This document shows, in pieces, positions 24,354 to 36,420 of a DNA stretch of 64,000 nucleotides. The DNA is from Streptomyces tirandamycinicus. Lineage in GTDB: Bacteria; Actinomycetota; Actinomycetes; Streptomycetales; Streptomycetaceae. A model generated the notes under the pieces. It was not told where the DNA came from, ran no database searches, and worked only from the letters and a program-made list of their open reading frames with translations. The first letter of the stretch is position 1. Each line of letters opens with the position of its first letter. Made by a program: the position numbers and the translations under genes. The stretch is from assembly GCF_003097515.1 (NCBI RefSeq), contig NZ_CP029188.1, positions 4,785,001-4,849,000 of the forward strand. The letters are read 5' to 3'.

Positions 24354-26455
24354 GATGTGGGTGACCCTCCGATCGGCGGGGACGGTCGCAGGACGGCGAT
24401 GTGCGCAGGCGTGACGCCCGGCTCGAGGCGCACATAGCTGGCCCTGCCCCAGTGATAGGTCTCGCCGGTGAGCTCGTCGCGCACCGGTACGGTCTCGTGC
24501 CAGTCGAGGCCGAGCTCCGGCATGTCAAACGAGACCGTCGTCTCCTGGGTGTGGTGGGGGTCGAGATTGACGACCACCAGAACGGTGTTCGAACCCGTTC
24601 GCTTGCTGTAGGCGATCACGGAGTCGTTGTCGGTGTGATGGAAGCGGAGGTTCCGGAGCTGCTGCAGCGCCGGGTGGCGCCGCCGGATCCGGTTCAGCGC
24701 GGTGATCAGCGGCGCGATGCTGCGCCCCTCGCGCTCCGCCGACTCCCAGTCGCGCGGCCGCAGTTGGTACTTCTCCGAGTCCAGGTACTCCTCGCTTCCG
24801 GGCCGCAGCGGGGTGTTCTCGCACAGCTCGTACCCCGCGTACACGCCCCAGCTGGGGGACAGGGTGGCGGCGAGCACGGCGCGCACCTCGAACGCCGGCC
24901 GACCGCCCTCCTGGAGGTAGGCGTGCAGGATGTCCGGGGTGTTCACGAAGAAGTTGGGCCGCATCCAGGCGGCCGCCTCGCCCGACAGCTCCGTCAGGTA
25001 CCCGGTCAGCTCCTGCTTGGTGGTGCGCCAGGTGAAGTAGGTGTACGACTGCTGGAAGCCGACCGCGGCGAGGGTGTGCATCATCGCCGGGCGGGTGAAC
25101 GCCTCCGCGAGGAAGACGACGTCCGGGTCGGTCCGGTTGACCGCGCCGATGACCTTCTCCCAGAACGCCACCGGCTTGGTGTGCGGGTTGTCGACGCGGA
25201 AGATCCGCACCCCGTGCGCCATCCAGTGGCGCAGCACCCGCAGGGTCTCGGCGACGATCCCCGGCATGTCGCGGTCGAAGGCGATCGGGTAGATGTCCTG
25301 GTACTTCTTCGGCGGGTTCTCCGCGTAGGCGATGCTGCCGTCCGCCCGGTGGTGGAACCACTCGGGGTGCTCGGTCACCCACGGGTGGTCGGGGGAGCAC
25401 TGCAGGGCGAAGTCGAGGGCGACCTCCATCCGCAGGTCCCGGGCGCACCGCACGAACGCGTCGAAGTCCTCGAGGGTGCCGAGGTCCGGGTGGACGGCGT
25501 CGTGGCCGCCCTCGGGCGAGCCGATCGCCCAGGGCACTCCGACGTCGTGCGGTCCGGCGTCGAGCGCGTTGTTCGGGCCCTTCCGGAAGGTGCTGCCGAT
25601 GGGGTGGACCGGCGGGAGGTACACCACGTCGAAGCCCATCGCGGCGATGGCGGGCAGTCGCTGCGCCGCCGTGCGGAAGGTGCCGGAGACGGGCCTTCCG
25701 CCCTCGGTCCGGGCGCCCTCGGAGCGCGGGAAGAACTCGTACCAGGAGCCGAACAGCGCGCGGGTCCGCTCCACCTGGAGCGGCAACAGGGGTGAGGCGG
25801 TGACCAGTTCGCGCAGCGGATGGCGCTCCAGCGCGGCGAGCGCGTCCGGGGCGAGCGCCGCCTCCAGCCGCTCGCGGTCCGGCCGGTCCTTGTCGCGCAG
25901 GGCGTCGGCCGCGGCGAGCACGGCCTCCCGGCCCGCCTTCTTGGGGACGCCCGCGGCGGCACGCTCGTAGAGCTGCGCGCCCTCGTCGAGGACCAGGGCG
26001 GTGTCGATCCCGGCGGGGATCTTGATGCCGGCGTGGTGCCGCCAGGTGGCCAGCGGATCGCTCCACGCCTCGACGCTGTAGGTCCACCGGCCCTCGGCGT
26101 CCGGTGTGACCTCCGCGCCCCAGCGGTCGGTGCCGGGTGCGAGTTCCCGCATCGGCGTCCAGGGGCCCTGGCGGCCCGCGGGGTCCCGCAGGACGACATT
26201 GGCGGCCACCGCGTCGTGTCCTTCGCGGAACACGGTGGCGCTGATCCGGAACGTTTCACCGACCACCGATTTCGCGGGCCTTCGGCCGCAGTCGACGAGG
26301 GGGCGTACGTCCAGCACGGGAATGCGGCCAATCAGCGTTTTCACGGCATCACCTGGGGGCTGTGCGGGCTCGGCGGGTCGAACGGACGCTCCCACTTCAC
26401 TGGGGGCGGGTGTTCTTTGTAGCTGCTCCGTTGACGGCTGGCGGGCTGCGGGCAT
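24350..26455 (-). CDS. glgE: Alpha-1,4-glucan:maltose-1-phosphate maltosyltransferase
   Basis: Transfers maltosyl units from maltose 1-phosphate to the end of alpha-1,4 glucans. The 701-residue chain has the full GlgE layout: N-terminal beta domain from about 38 (TLIGRIPVLDVRPLVDCGRR), helical insert (about 160-235), and a GH13_3 barrel with FFPRSEGARTEGG, PPVHPIGSTFRKGPNN, RIFRVDNPHTKPV (nucleophile Asp near 420), FLAEAFTRP (acid Glu near 449) and QSYTYFTWRTTKQEL. The ATG at 26455 has CAGGAG 5 bp upstream and gives a 37-residue Pro/Gln-rich extension; a GTG at 26344 is the alternative start. First gene of the minus-strand operon and divergent from glgP. Confidence 0.97.
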   Translation of the reverse strand: MPAARQPSTEQLQRTPAPSEVGASVRPAEPAQPPGDAVKTLIGRIPVLDVRPLVDCGRRPAKSVVGETFRISATVFREGHDAVAANVVLRDPAGRQGPWTPMRELAPGTDRWGAEVTPDAEGRWTYSVEAWSDPLATWRHHAGIKIPAGIDTALVLDEGAQLYERAAAGVPKKAGREAVLAAADALRDKDRPDRERLEAALAPDALAALERHPLRELVTASPLLPLQVERTRALFGSWYEFFPRSEGARTEGGRPVSGTFRTAAQRLPAIAAMGFDVVYLPPVHPIGSTFRKGPNNALDAGPHDVGVPWAIGSPEGGHDAVHPDLGTLEDFDAFVRCARDLRMEVALDFALQCSPDHPWVTEHPEWFHHRADGSIAYAENPPKKYQDIYPIAFDRDMPGIVAETLRVLRHWMAHGVRIFRVDNPHTKPVAFWEKVIGAVNRTDPDVVFLAEAFTRPAMMHTLAAVGFQQSYTYFTWRTTKQELTGYLTELSGEAAAWMRPNFFVNTPDILHAYLQEGGRPAFEVRAVLAATLSPSWGVYAGYELCENTPLRPGSEEYLDSEKYQLRPRDWESAEREGRSIAPLITALNRIRRRHPALQQLRNLRFHHTDNDSVIAYSKRTGSNTVLVVVNLDPHHTQETTVSFDMPELGLDWHETVPVRDELTGETYHWGRASYVRLEPGVTPAHIAVLRPSPPIGGSPTS

Positions 26456-26668
26456 GGCCGCTCCTGTCCGCGTTCACTCGAATGGAAGGGTCGCGAGTGC
26501 GCTCCGGGCGTACCGGGGGAGCCTTCCCACGCGCTTCGGGTCGGCAATCCGGTGGACCGTTACCTACTAGGGCGTAGGTCGGCGCACAAGGCCGAGGCCG
26601 TCCGGAGGCCGTTCCCGGGCCCTTCCGGAACCGTTCACCCGGTGCGGGAGGCGACCACCATGAACATG

Positions 26669-26682
26669 TGAAGTCAACTTCA
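26669..26682. promoter_or_regulatory. Inverted repeat in the glgE-glgP control region
   Basis: TGAAGT-CA-ACTTCA has perfect 6-bp arms around a 2-bp centre. It lies about 215 bp upstream of the glgE start and 18 bp before a promoter-like pair, so it is a candidate operator. No regulator is assigned. Confidence 0.4.
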
Positions 26683-26699
26683 GTCGTCTTCTTACCGTG

Positions 26700-26729
26700 T
26701 TGAGTTCGCTAATTCCTGATTGGTAATAC
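26700..26729 (+). promoter_or_regulatory. Promoter-like hexamers pointing to glgP
   Basis: TTGAGT (26700-26705) and TAATAC (26724-26729) are 18 bp apart. If used, the glgP leader would be over 600 nt, so this may serve an unseen small RNA or be coincidental. Confidence 0.3.
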
Positions 26730-27363
26730 AAATCCGATCGCCAGGGTTCTTTCCGGCCAATCGCCGGGGTTCGCCGGAACGATCGCGGGGCGCGTCGGCC
26801 GGTGTTTGCCGAAAGACGGTGAATAGGCCGTGCCGCCCTCCACGGGACGGTCACCGTGAATCTTCATCCGGAGCGAAGGCTCCGCTTTCCGGCGTCCGGT
26901 GACGCGTGCCCCCTCACCTGGGCAGCTCCCTGCGCGAACCAGGTCCGGCAGACCGCGGGCCCGGCCCGGTCAGGTCAGGTTTTCGGCCTGGCCCGGCCCG
27001 GCCCGGCCCGGCGCGCCGGTGGCGGTGGCCCCGCCCCGCCCGCCCGGGCCCGGCCCGGTGGTGAGGGGGCGCCGGACGCGGGCGGCCCGGCCGCCGCGGC
27101 ACCGGCACCGGCGCCGGGGCGTATCGGCACCGCGCCCCGGGGGGCACCGCTGCGGGGCGGACGCGACCGGCCGCCCCGAGCCGTACGAACCCCGCTCGCG
27201 GCGCGGAACGCGGCACGGCCGGGATCGGCCGATGGTGGCACGGCTCTATGCGCCCTCCTCGCGCCGTGGTTGAGCCGGGCGGCGCGCCACTACGGTCGAG
27301 GAGTCGGACGGGCGCACAGCGTCGTGCGTCCCCGGATGAACCTCTGTCTCGAAGGTGGGACCC

Positions 27364-29970
<2,607 letters not shown>

Positions 29971-30080
29971 ACTCGTGCGGGGCATGCGGGCCGTGCGGCC
30001 GCGCGGCGGGGAGCGTGGGTGTGCGGGGCTTGTACGGGTCGCACGGCGGGGCGTGCGGGCCGTGCGGGTCGCGCGGGACC

Positions 30081-30108
30081 GCCCGGGGGAGCGGGGGCTC
30101 CCCCGGGC
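30081..30108. terminator. Perfect 12-bp hairpin between glgP and the metalloprotease
   Basis: Arms 30081-30092 and 30097-30108 (gcccgggggagc and its complement) enclose a gggg loop. It lies between two convergent genes and is probably bidirectional. Confidence 0.7.
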
Positions 30109-30148
30109 GGCCGGGGCGGTGCCGAGGGCGGGCGACCCGCCCGGGTGC

Positions 30149-32176
30149 CTACGGGAACGTCAGCTTGACGTTGCTGATGTAGCCGGTGTCGTAGCGGGCG
30201 ACGTCCTGGACCCGCAGGTTCCAGGTGCCGTTGGCCACCTCGCTGGAGGCGTTCACGGTGTAGGTCGCGATCACGTTGTCGGCGGAGTCGCTGCCGCTGG
30301 AGTTCTTCAGGCGGTAGGCCGTACCGTCCGGGGCCACCAGGTCGATGACCAGGTCACCGCGCCAGGTGTGCCGGATGTCGACGTCGACCGCGAGGTTCGA
30401 CGGGGCGTTTCCGGCGATGCCGGTGACCGCGACGGGGGAGCTGGCCGTGCCGAGGTCGGGGATGTTCACGTCGCCGGTGTTCTCGAAGACCTTGCCGGGG
30501 CCGGGCTCGCCGCCGGGCCGGGATCCGACGTTGATGCCGGCCCAGGCGTCGGTCACGGCCTTGACCTCGGCGCTGTTCGCGCCGTACAGCTCCGTCGCGA
30601 CCGCGAGCGTGCCGGTGCGGGCGGCCGCGTAGTTGGTCGTCGAGGTGAACTTCGTGGTGAGCGCCTTGAACCAGATCAGCGACGCCTTGTCGCGGCCGAT
30701 GCCGGTGACCGGCAGGCCGTCGGAGGTCGGCGAGTCGTAGTTCACGCCGTTGATGGTCTTCGCCCCGCTGCCCTCGGAGAGCAGGTAGTACCAGTGGTTC
30801 GCCGGGCCGGAGGAGTAGTGCACGTCGATGCTGCCGATGCCCGAGTACCAGGCGTCCTTGGACTTGCCGTCCTTGCTGGGCTTGTCCATGTAGCGCAGCG
30901 GGGTGCCGTTGCCGTTGATGTCGATCTTCTCGCCGACCAGGTAGTCGCCCTTGTCCTGGGTGTTGGCGGCGTGGAACTCGACGGCGGCGGCGAAGATGTC
31001 GGACGTCGCCTCGTTGAGGCCGCCGGACTCGCCGCTGTAGATCAGCTTGGCGGTGTTGGAGGTGATGCCGTGCGTCATCTCGTGCGCGGCCACGTCGATC
31101 GACGTCAGCGGCTTGGCGTTGCCGGCGCCGTCGCCGTAGGTCATGCAGAAGCAGCTGTCCTGCCAGAACGCGTTGATGTAGTTGTTGCCGTAGTGGACCC
31201 GGGAGTACGCGCCGACGCCGTCGCCCCGGATTCCGGAACGGCCGTGCACGTCCTTGAAGTAGTCCCAGGTCAGCGCCGCGCCGTAGTGCGCGTCGGCGCC
31301 GGCGGTCTCGAGGTTCTGCGGGGTGCCGTCGCCCCAGACGTCGTCCGTTCCGGAGAACAGCGTGCCGCTGCCGGACGTGCCGCGGTTGAGGTTGTTGGTC
31401 TTGTGGTTGCCGCGGGTGGTGTCGGTCAGGGTGTACGACGGAGCGGTGCCCAGGGTCACCTGGCCGCTGTACATCGTGTTGCCCGTGCCCTGGTGGACCG
31501 CCTGCCACTCGTACAGCTTCGCGCCGGTGGTGGCGTCGGTGACGACGTGCAGTTCGTTGGGGGTGCCGTCGTGCTGCAGACCGCCCACGACGGTCTCGTA
31601 CGCCAGCGTCGGCTGCCCCTGGGCCATCCAGACCACCTTGCGCGGGGCCCGGTCGGCGGTGGTGTCCTTCGAGCCCTCCGCGCGGGCGGCCGCCACGGCC
31701 TGCTGCTCGGCGGTGGCCGGGGCGACGTCGGCACTGGTGTCGACGTTCTTCAGCGCCGCCGTCGACGCCTTGCCGACGAACTCGGTCCGTCCCGCCTTCG
31801 TCTCGGCGACGACCAGGTCGCCGCCGAGCACCGGCAGGCCCGCGTAGGTGCGCTCGTAGCGGGTGTGCGTGGTGCCGTCCCGGTCCTGGACGACGTCGCG
31901 CACCACGAGCTTCTCCTGGGCGCCGAGGCCGAGTTCGGCCGCGGTCGCCGCCTTGGTGGCGTTGGCCTCGCGGAGCAGCTCCGCCCGCTGGGCGGGGGAG
32001 AGCTTCGCGGGCAGCGCGCCGGGGTCGGCCCCGGAGGCGGACTGCTGTGCCGGGGCTGCGGGGGCGGCGTCGGGTGCCGCGGCGGCGGAGCCGGACTGGA
32101 CTCCGACGGCCAGGAGGGCTGCGACTGCGAGCAGAGCGCCGGTCGCGGACGCGCGACGGCTGGGCGTGGGTCTCAC
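30149..32176 (-). CDS. Secreted M4 (thermolysin-family) metalloprotease with P domain
   Basis: Extracellular zinc endopeptidase made as a preproenzyme of 675 residues. Order: signal peptide (about 1-35, RRASATGALLAVAALLAVGV), propeptide with FTP/PepSY-like part (about 50-230), peptidase M4 domain with zinc motif HEMTH (365-369) and the third ligand in GGLNEATSD (Glu389), and a C-terminal proprotein-convertase-type P domain (about 555-675; VFENTGDVNIPDLGT, then HTWRGDLVIDLVAPDG). The GTG at 32176 follows AAGGAG 6 bp upstream; an ATG at 32242 is open but lacks a site and would spoil the signal peptide. Convergent with glgP. Confidence 0.94.
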   Translation of the reverse strand: MRPTPSRRASATGALLAVAALLAVGVQSGSAAAAPDAAPAAPAQQSASGADPGALPAKLSPAQRAELLREANATKAATAAELGLGAQEKLVVRDVVQDRDGTTHTRYERTYAGLPVLGGDLVVAETKAGRTEFVGKASTAALKNVDTSADVAPATAEQQAVAAARAEGSKDTTADRAPRKVVWMAQGQPTLAYETVVGGLQHDGTPNELHVVTDATTGAKLYEWQAVHQGTGNTMYSGQVTLGTAPSYTLTDTTRGNHKTNNLNRGTSGSGTLFSGTDDVWGDGTPQNLETAGADAHYGAALTWDYFKDVHGRSGIRGDGVGAYSRVHYGNNYINAFWQDSCFCMTYGDGAGNAKPLTSIDVAAHEMTHGITSNTAKLIYSGESGGLNEATSDIFAAAVEFHAANTQDKGDYLVGEKIDINGNGTPLRYMDKPSKDGKSKDAWYSGIGSIDVHYSSGPANHWYYLLSEGSGAKTINGVNYDSPTSDGLPVTGIGRDKASLIWFKALTTKFTSTTNYAAARTGTLAVATELYGANSAEVKAVTDAWAGINVGSRPGGEPGPGKVFENTGDVNIPDLGTASSPVAVTGIAGNAPSNLAVDVDIRHTWRGDLVIDLVAPDGTAYRLKNSSGSDSADNVIATYTVNASSEVANGTWNLRVQDVARYDTGYISNVKLTFP

Positions 32177-32320
32177 GCGAACTCCTTCTGCGAGGGGGGT
32201 CGAAGGCGGCTGGGTGGGCCGCCCGGCAGAACCGAGGAGCATGTAGTGCGTGGCTCGGTGGAAGCGTCGCAGGGGTTAACGGTTTCTGTCAGGGGCGCGT
32301 CAAGAGAATGGCCGGATCGC

Positions 32321-32348
32321 GTTCGTTGAGTGAGAGGCCGTGTTCGTT
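32321..32348. promoter_or_regulatory. Two direct gttcgtt repeats upstream of the protease
   Basis: gttcgtt occurs at 32321-32327 and 32342-32348, exactly 21 bp apart, about 145 bp before the protease start. Two helical turns of spacing would put two bound protein subunits on one DNA face. The regulator is unknown. Confidence 0.4.
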
Positions 32349-32776
32349 AAGCGGACGTTTCGCCGCGGGCTCCGCCGGCGCCGTCCTACGGCCCTGGCGG
32401 GCGGAGTACGGCGGCTTCGGCGGGATTCGGACTGAAGACATCCGGTTCTGGGGCCGCCTGCGGAACCGTGGAGTGCAGATGGTACGCGCCGCCCGTCACG
32501 CCGGCGCCCCGGCGTGGCGCGTTCCCGTCGGGCGGGCGCCGCGCGGCGCCCGGCGGAGCGCCGCGCGCCGCCGAACCGCCCGGCGGGCCCCGGCCCTGCC
32601 GGATGCGCCGGACGACGGCGTGAACCGTTCCGGGGATTGTCTGAAAAGGTGTCAGCTCCACGGTCGAACACCGTCCACGACGGGCCGGGGCGGGACCGGA
32701 ACCCGCGGTACGCCCCCAGAGCGGCCTCGTCGGGACGAAGCGCCGGGCAACGGCCGTAGCGCCGCAGCGCCGTAGC

Positions 32777-32911
32777 GGTCCGCCCACGGACGCGGATCGC
32801 CTACGAACGCGGTCCGTCCACGGACGCGGATCGCCTACGAACGCGGTCCGTCCACGGACACGGATCGCCTACGAACGCGGTCGTCCACGGACGCTGTCCG
32901 CCTACGGACGC
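32777..32911. repeat. 34-bp tandem repeat array, four units
   Basis: Units 32777-32810, 32811-32844 and 32845-32878 differ by one or two bases; a fourth (32879-32911) is degenerate and 33 bp. Each holds a small inverted repeat gtccg-tcca-cggac. The array ends over the stop codon of the beta-propeller gene (32902), so its last unit encodes that protein's C-terminus. Confidence 0.93.
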
Positions 32912-34068
32912 GGACCGACCGGGCGAGGACATCCGCCGGGCTCGCCCCCGAACGGTGGCCTCCGCGCACTCCATCCGGGTCTCCCGCTCTCCGCCGGGGT
33001 GATCGCCACCCCGGTCGGCCCGGCGCCGACCTCGACGGTGGCGACGACCCGGTCGCGGCGGGTGCCGATCACCGAGACCTCGTCGTCCGCGAACTCGGTG
33101 ACGTACACCCGTGAACCGTCGGGGGTCACGGCGATCCCGTTGGGCTCTTCGCCGACCGGCACGGTGGCGGTCACCTCGTTCCGGCAGGTGTCGATCACCG
33201 ACACGTCGTCGCCGACCGTGTTGGCGACGTACACACGGCGGCCGTCGGGGAGCACGGCCACCCCGGCGGGTCCGTCGCCCACCTCGACGGTGGCGACGAC
33301 CTCGTCCCGGCGGGTGTCGACGACCGACACATCGCCGGAGGTGAGGTTGGAGACGTACACCCGGGAGCCGTCCGGGGTGACCGCCAGGGTGGTCGGTCCT
33401 TCCCCGACGGGGACGGTGCCGAGGACCCGGTGGCGGCGTGGGCCGATCACCCACACCTCGTCGGAGCCGGCGTTCGCGACGTAGAGGCGCGAGCCGTCGG
33501 GCAGGAACGCGAGGCCCAGAGGGGCGTCGCCGACCTCGATGGTGGCGACGACCCGGTTGCGGCGGGCGTCGATGACGGAGACGTCGTCGGACGCGACGTT
33601 GGCGACATAGACGCGGCGGCCGTCGGGGGAGACGGCCACCCTGCTCGGTTCGTCGCCGACGGGCACGGTGGCGACGACCTCGCCCCGGTGGGCGTCGATC
33701 ACCGACACCGTGTCCGCACCCGAGTCGGTGACATAGACCGTCGAGCCGTCCGGGGTGACAGCGGTGCTATCCGGCCCGTCCCCGACGGGCACGGTGCCGA
33801 CGACCCGGTTGGTGCGGGTGTCCACGACGGACACCGAGTCCGAGTGGAGTTCGGCCACATAGGCGAGGGCCCGGGCCCCGGGTCCGCCCGGGACGGAGAG
33901 CGGGCCGGGGACGGGGAGCGGGGCGGGGACTGAGGGTCCCGCCGGGACGGGCGGTGCGGCGGTCGTCCCGGTCGTCCGGGCCGTCTTGTGAGCGCCGGCC
34001 GGCTGGACGTACACCAGCAGGCCCGCCAGCACCGAGGCCACCAGCGCGCGCGGTACGGGACCGGACAT
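32902..34068 (-). CDS. Secreted YVTN/YncE-like beta-propeller protein
   Basis: A 388-residue exported protein. The signal peptide (about 1-26, LVASVLAGLLVYVQPAGA) and a Pro/Val-rich linker (to about 65) lead into about seven 42-residue repeats. Each repeat has the pattern VPVGDGPxxxAVTPDGSRVYVxNxxSDxVSVIDTRRxxVVATV, a YVTN-family propeller blade. Such proteins bind surfaces or partners or are lactonase-like, and no catalytic set can be recognised. The blades are very alike, suggesting recent internal duplication. The last 25 residues (SGRPGWSARRPPFGG, then CPRPVGPRP) are unlike a blade and overlap a 34-bp DNA repeat. Translation starts at the ATG at 34068. Confidence 0.85.
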   Translation of the reverse strand: MSGPVPRALVASVLAGLLVYVQPAGAHKTARTTGTTAAPPVPAGPSVPAPLPVPGPLSVPGGPGARALAYVAELHSDSVSVVDTRTNRVVGTVPVGDGPDSTAVTPDGSTVYVTDSGADTVSVIDAHRGEVVATVPVGDEPSRVAVSPDGRRVYVANVASDDVSVIDARRNRVVATIEVGDAPLGLAFLPDGSRLYVANAGSDEVWVIGPRRHRVLGTVPVGEGPTTLAVTPDGSRVYVSNLTSGDVSVVDTRRDEVVATVEVGDGPAGVAVLPDGRRVYVANTVGDDVSVIDTCRNEVTATVPVGEEPNGIAVTPDGSRVYVTEFADDEVSVIGTRRDRVVATVEVGAGPTGVAITPAESGRPGWSARRPPFGGEPGGCPRPVGPRP

Positions 34069-34729
34069 GCGAACCTCCCGAGAGCATCGGCTGACGGACC
34101 CTCATGGGCACCGGAGCCGGAGCCGGAGCCGGAGCCGGGACCTGGCCCGGGGCCCGGTGCCGGACTTGCTACCGGGCCCCTGCCCGGGCCGCGGAGCCGG
34201 TCCCGGACCCCGTCCCGGAGCCGGCCCCGGAACCGGAACGCGGCGACGGCCGCCGCGCCCGAAGCTAAGCCCTTGCCTGCCGGCCGAGGCGAGGGGCACG
34301 CGCGAAGCCGCGGGAAATCGCCTGACGGGCGGAGTCACGGACGGGACGCGCGCACCGCTGCCGCCCACCCGGGGCACGCCCCGGGGTCCGGTCCGGCGAA
34401 TCCTGGTTCCCGCCGAAGCGTCGAAGTCCGGGGACGCCGAGCGGTGACCGTGCCGGTGCGTGGTGGGCGATCGGCGGGAATCCGCGCGCGGCTCGGTGAC
34501 AGCGAGTCGCGAGGGGGACGTCCACGGCCGCGGTGAACCCCGATTCCGCCCATCGGGCTTCACCGGCCCTACGGAGACCTGCTCCTGCACGCTCCTGCAC
34601 ACTCCTGCACGGCCCCGCACGGCCCGCACGGCGGCGGTGACCGGCCCCACAGCCGGCGCACCCGCGGAGCCGGGAACCCCCTCGACGGCGCTCGCCGTCG
34701 CCGTCGCCGTCGTCAGCGGCCAGAGGCGG
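34069..34729. other. Gene-poor stretch with short simple repeats
   Basis: No credible gene in about 660 bp. Visible are ggagcc hexamers repeated four times (about 34112-34136), many cggg/cccg inverted fragments, a perfect gctcctgcac doublet with a third near-copy (34581-34610), and gccgtc repeats near 34692-34712. The shadow frames on both strands are Arg/Pro-rich and have no good starts. Confidence 0.6.
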
Positions 34730-36292
34730 TCATCGCCCGGACTTCACGGTGTCGCGGTGGTTCCCCGCACCGCCCAGCTCGCGGATGATGCGGATGATGC
34801 GGATCAGATCGGCCGGGGCGGCCGCGAGGCGGACCGGCCTGCCCGCGTCGTCGACTTCGGCGACGTGCCAGCTTCTGGGGACACCGTCGCCGTCACCGCC
34901 CCGGGCGCGCCGCACGTCCTTGACGGTGAGCCGCTCCACCGGGATCCGTTTCGCCGCGAACCGGTCCGGGCCGGGGTGGGGCGTCACCGCGGGCGGGCCG
35001 TCGCCGAGGACGATATGGGTGCCGGAGCCGTGCGGGTTGTAGTCGGTGTGCTCCAGGAAGCTGGCGGCCAGGAACACCTCCCCGGAGGGCTCTTGGGCGG
35101 CTTCCGCCGCTCCCGCCGTGGCTTCCCCGGGCGTACGGACCCGGGTGGCGCGCCAGGCCCAGGCGAGGAGCCCCAGCGTGGCGAGCGAGCCCGCGGCCGC
35201 CCAGGTGATCGCCACGGGAGAGGTGAGCAGGGTCGTGGGGTGGAGGTAGCAGAGCGGCAGCAGCCACAGGGCCGTACCGGCGAGCGCACCCGTGAACGGA
35301 CCGGCCGACGGAAGGACCTCGTCGTCGGGCAGCCGGCGCCCGCGCAGCCGCAGCAGCACCCGGGCGCCGGGACAGCCCGCGGCGAGGGCGCACGCGGCCG
35401 CCATGACGGCCACGTCCCCGGCGCCGGTGAAGTGCTCGCGCCACACGTGCCGTTCTCCGGTGACCTCCCTCACCTGGCCGCGCCACAAGGTCAGTTCGAC
35501 GCTGTCGCCGGGCTGGAATCCCTGGACTCCTTCCCGCGAGATCGAGAGCCGCTCCAGCGGCCGGCCGTCGGCGAAGTACAGCCGGCTGCGTCCCTTCACG
35601 GTCCCGACCTCGGTCCGCGCGATCACGGCCGGCAGGGTGGTCAGGCAATCGCCGTGCTCCGCGGTCTCGGTGGTGCACGGGACGGCCGACCGCCACGCCC
35701 TCTGCTCCGCCCCGGCGCTCGGCACGGACCACGCGGCCAGGCCCGCGCCCGCGAGCAGCAGCACGCACAGGACCAGCCACCCGGCCGAGCCGCGCCCGGC
35801 GGCACGGTACGAGATGACGGGGACGTGGCTGGACTGCGGGGCTCCGTACCGGCGGTGCAGCGCGCGGAGCGCGTCCAGCTGCGCGTCGAAGTCCGGGCGG
35901 TGGTGGACGGCAGTGCTCCACGGCAGCGGCAGGCGCCGCGTGCGGCCGTCGCGCAGCAGCACGCTGACGCGACGGAAGTCGTAGCCGTCTCGGCTGTACT
36001 GCATGTACACGCGCAGGTCGGCGACGTCGTGCCAGGGCCGGCTCCAGCGGCGCAGCAGCGTCCGGGAGTGCAGGCCGTACACATCGGCGCTCACCTGCGC
36101 GGTGGCCCGGTAGAGGCACCCGAACCCCACCGACGCGGCAAGCAGGCCCCCGCACGCCCACGGGTCCGGAAGCCCGCCCCGGTACGCCATGCGCAGCGCG
36201 GCCAGGATCGCCCCGGCCGCCCCGAGCCCGAGGACGAACCACAGGCCGCGGCTCGGGTGGGGGCGGCAGATCACTTCCCTGGTGTCGGTCAT
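34730..36292 (-). CDS. Polytopic membrane protein with PH-like domain
   Basis: A 520-residue integral membrane protein that I cannot name. A first pair of helices (about 17-35 and 45-62) is followed by a PH-like segment (about 65-150; VYGLHSRTLLRRWSRPWHDVADLRVY, with a VLLRDGRTRRLPLP strand), as seen in bacterial PH domain membrane proteins. Another helix (about 172-190) precedes an extracytoplasmic region with paired Cys, then further helices near 285-300, 325-345 and 350-370. The C-terminal 130 residues are soluble. The ATG at 36292 lacks a clear ribosome binding site, so the start is uncertain. It is 128 bp downstream of the ABC exporter on the same strand. Confidence 0.7.
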   Translation of the reverse strand: MTDTREVICRPHPSRGLWFVLGLGAAGAILAALRMAYRGGLPDPWACGGLLAASVGFGCLYRATAQVSADVYGLHSRTLLRRWSRPWHDVADLRVYMQYSRDGYDFRRVSVLLRDGRTRRLPLPWSTAVHHRPDFDAQLDALRALHRRYGAPQSSHVPVISYRAAGRGSAGWLVLCVLLLAGAGLAAWSVPSAGAEQRAWRSAVPCTTETAEHGDCLTTLPAVIARTEVGTVKGRSRLYFADGRPLERLSISREGVQGFQPGDSVELTLWRGQVREVTGERHVWREHFTGAGDVAVMAAACALAAGCPGARVLLRLRGRRLPDDEVLPSAGPFTGALAGTALWLLPLCYLHPTTLLTSPVAITWAAAGSLATLGLLAWAWRATRVRTPGEATAGAAEAAQEPSGEVFLAASFLEHTDYNPHGSGTHIVLGDGPPAVTPHPGPDRFAAKRIPVERLTVKDVRRARGGDGDGVPRSWHVAEVDDAGRPVRLAAAPADLIRIIRIIRELGGAGNHRDTVKSGR

Positions 36293-36420
36293 GCCCGGGA
36301 TCGTGCCTCGGCCGGGCTTCTCCGGCTTGTGCGGTGTGCGGCAGTCTTCCCGCCCGCAGGCTGCCGTCGTGACACGGCGTGAAGCCCGGTTCGCCGGCGC
36401 ATCCCGCCGCCGCCCCGCCG

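Larger units (their letters stand above)
26456..27363. other. Long divergent control region between glgE and glgP
   Basis: About 900 bp without a credible gene. The part nearest glgE (26557-26760) is relatively A/T-rich and holds promoter-like sequences and an inverted repeat (listed separately). The glgP-proximal half is very GC-rich, with a run of ggccc pentamers (26990-27012). Just before glgP, TACGGT at 27291-27296 could be a -10 box, but no well-spaced -35 is visible. Open frames here are shadows. Confidence 0.6.

Noticed and set aside
32777..32911. 34-bp array as a CRISPR
   Set aside because: Units are contiguous with no spacers, and no cas genes are nearby. The same reasoning rejects the 16-, 19- and 22-bp arrays.
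34102..34650. Minus-strand frame with RLRLRLRL-type sequence
   Set aside because: Generated by ggagcc hexamer repeats. It has no family pattern and no ribosome binding site.
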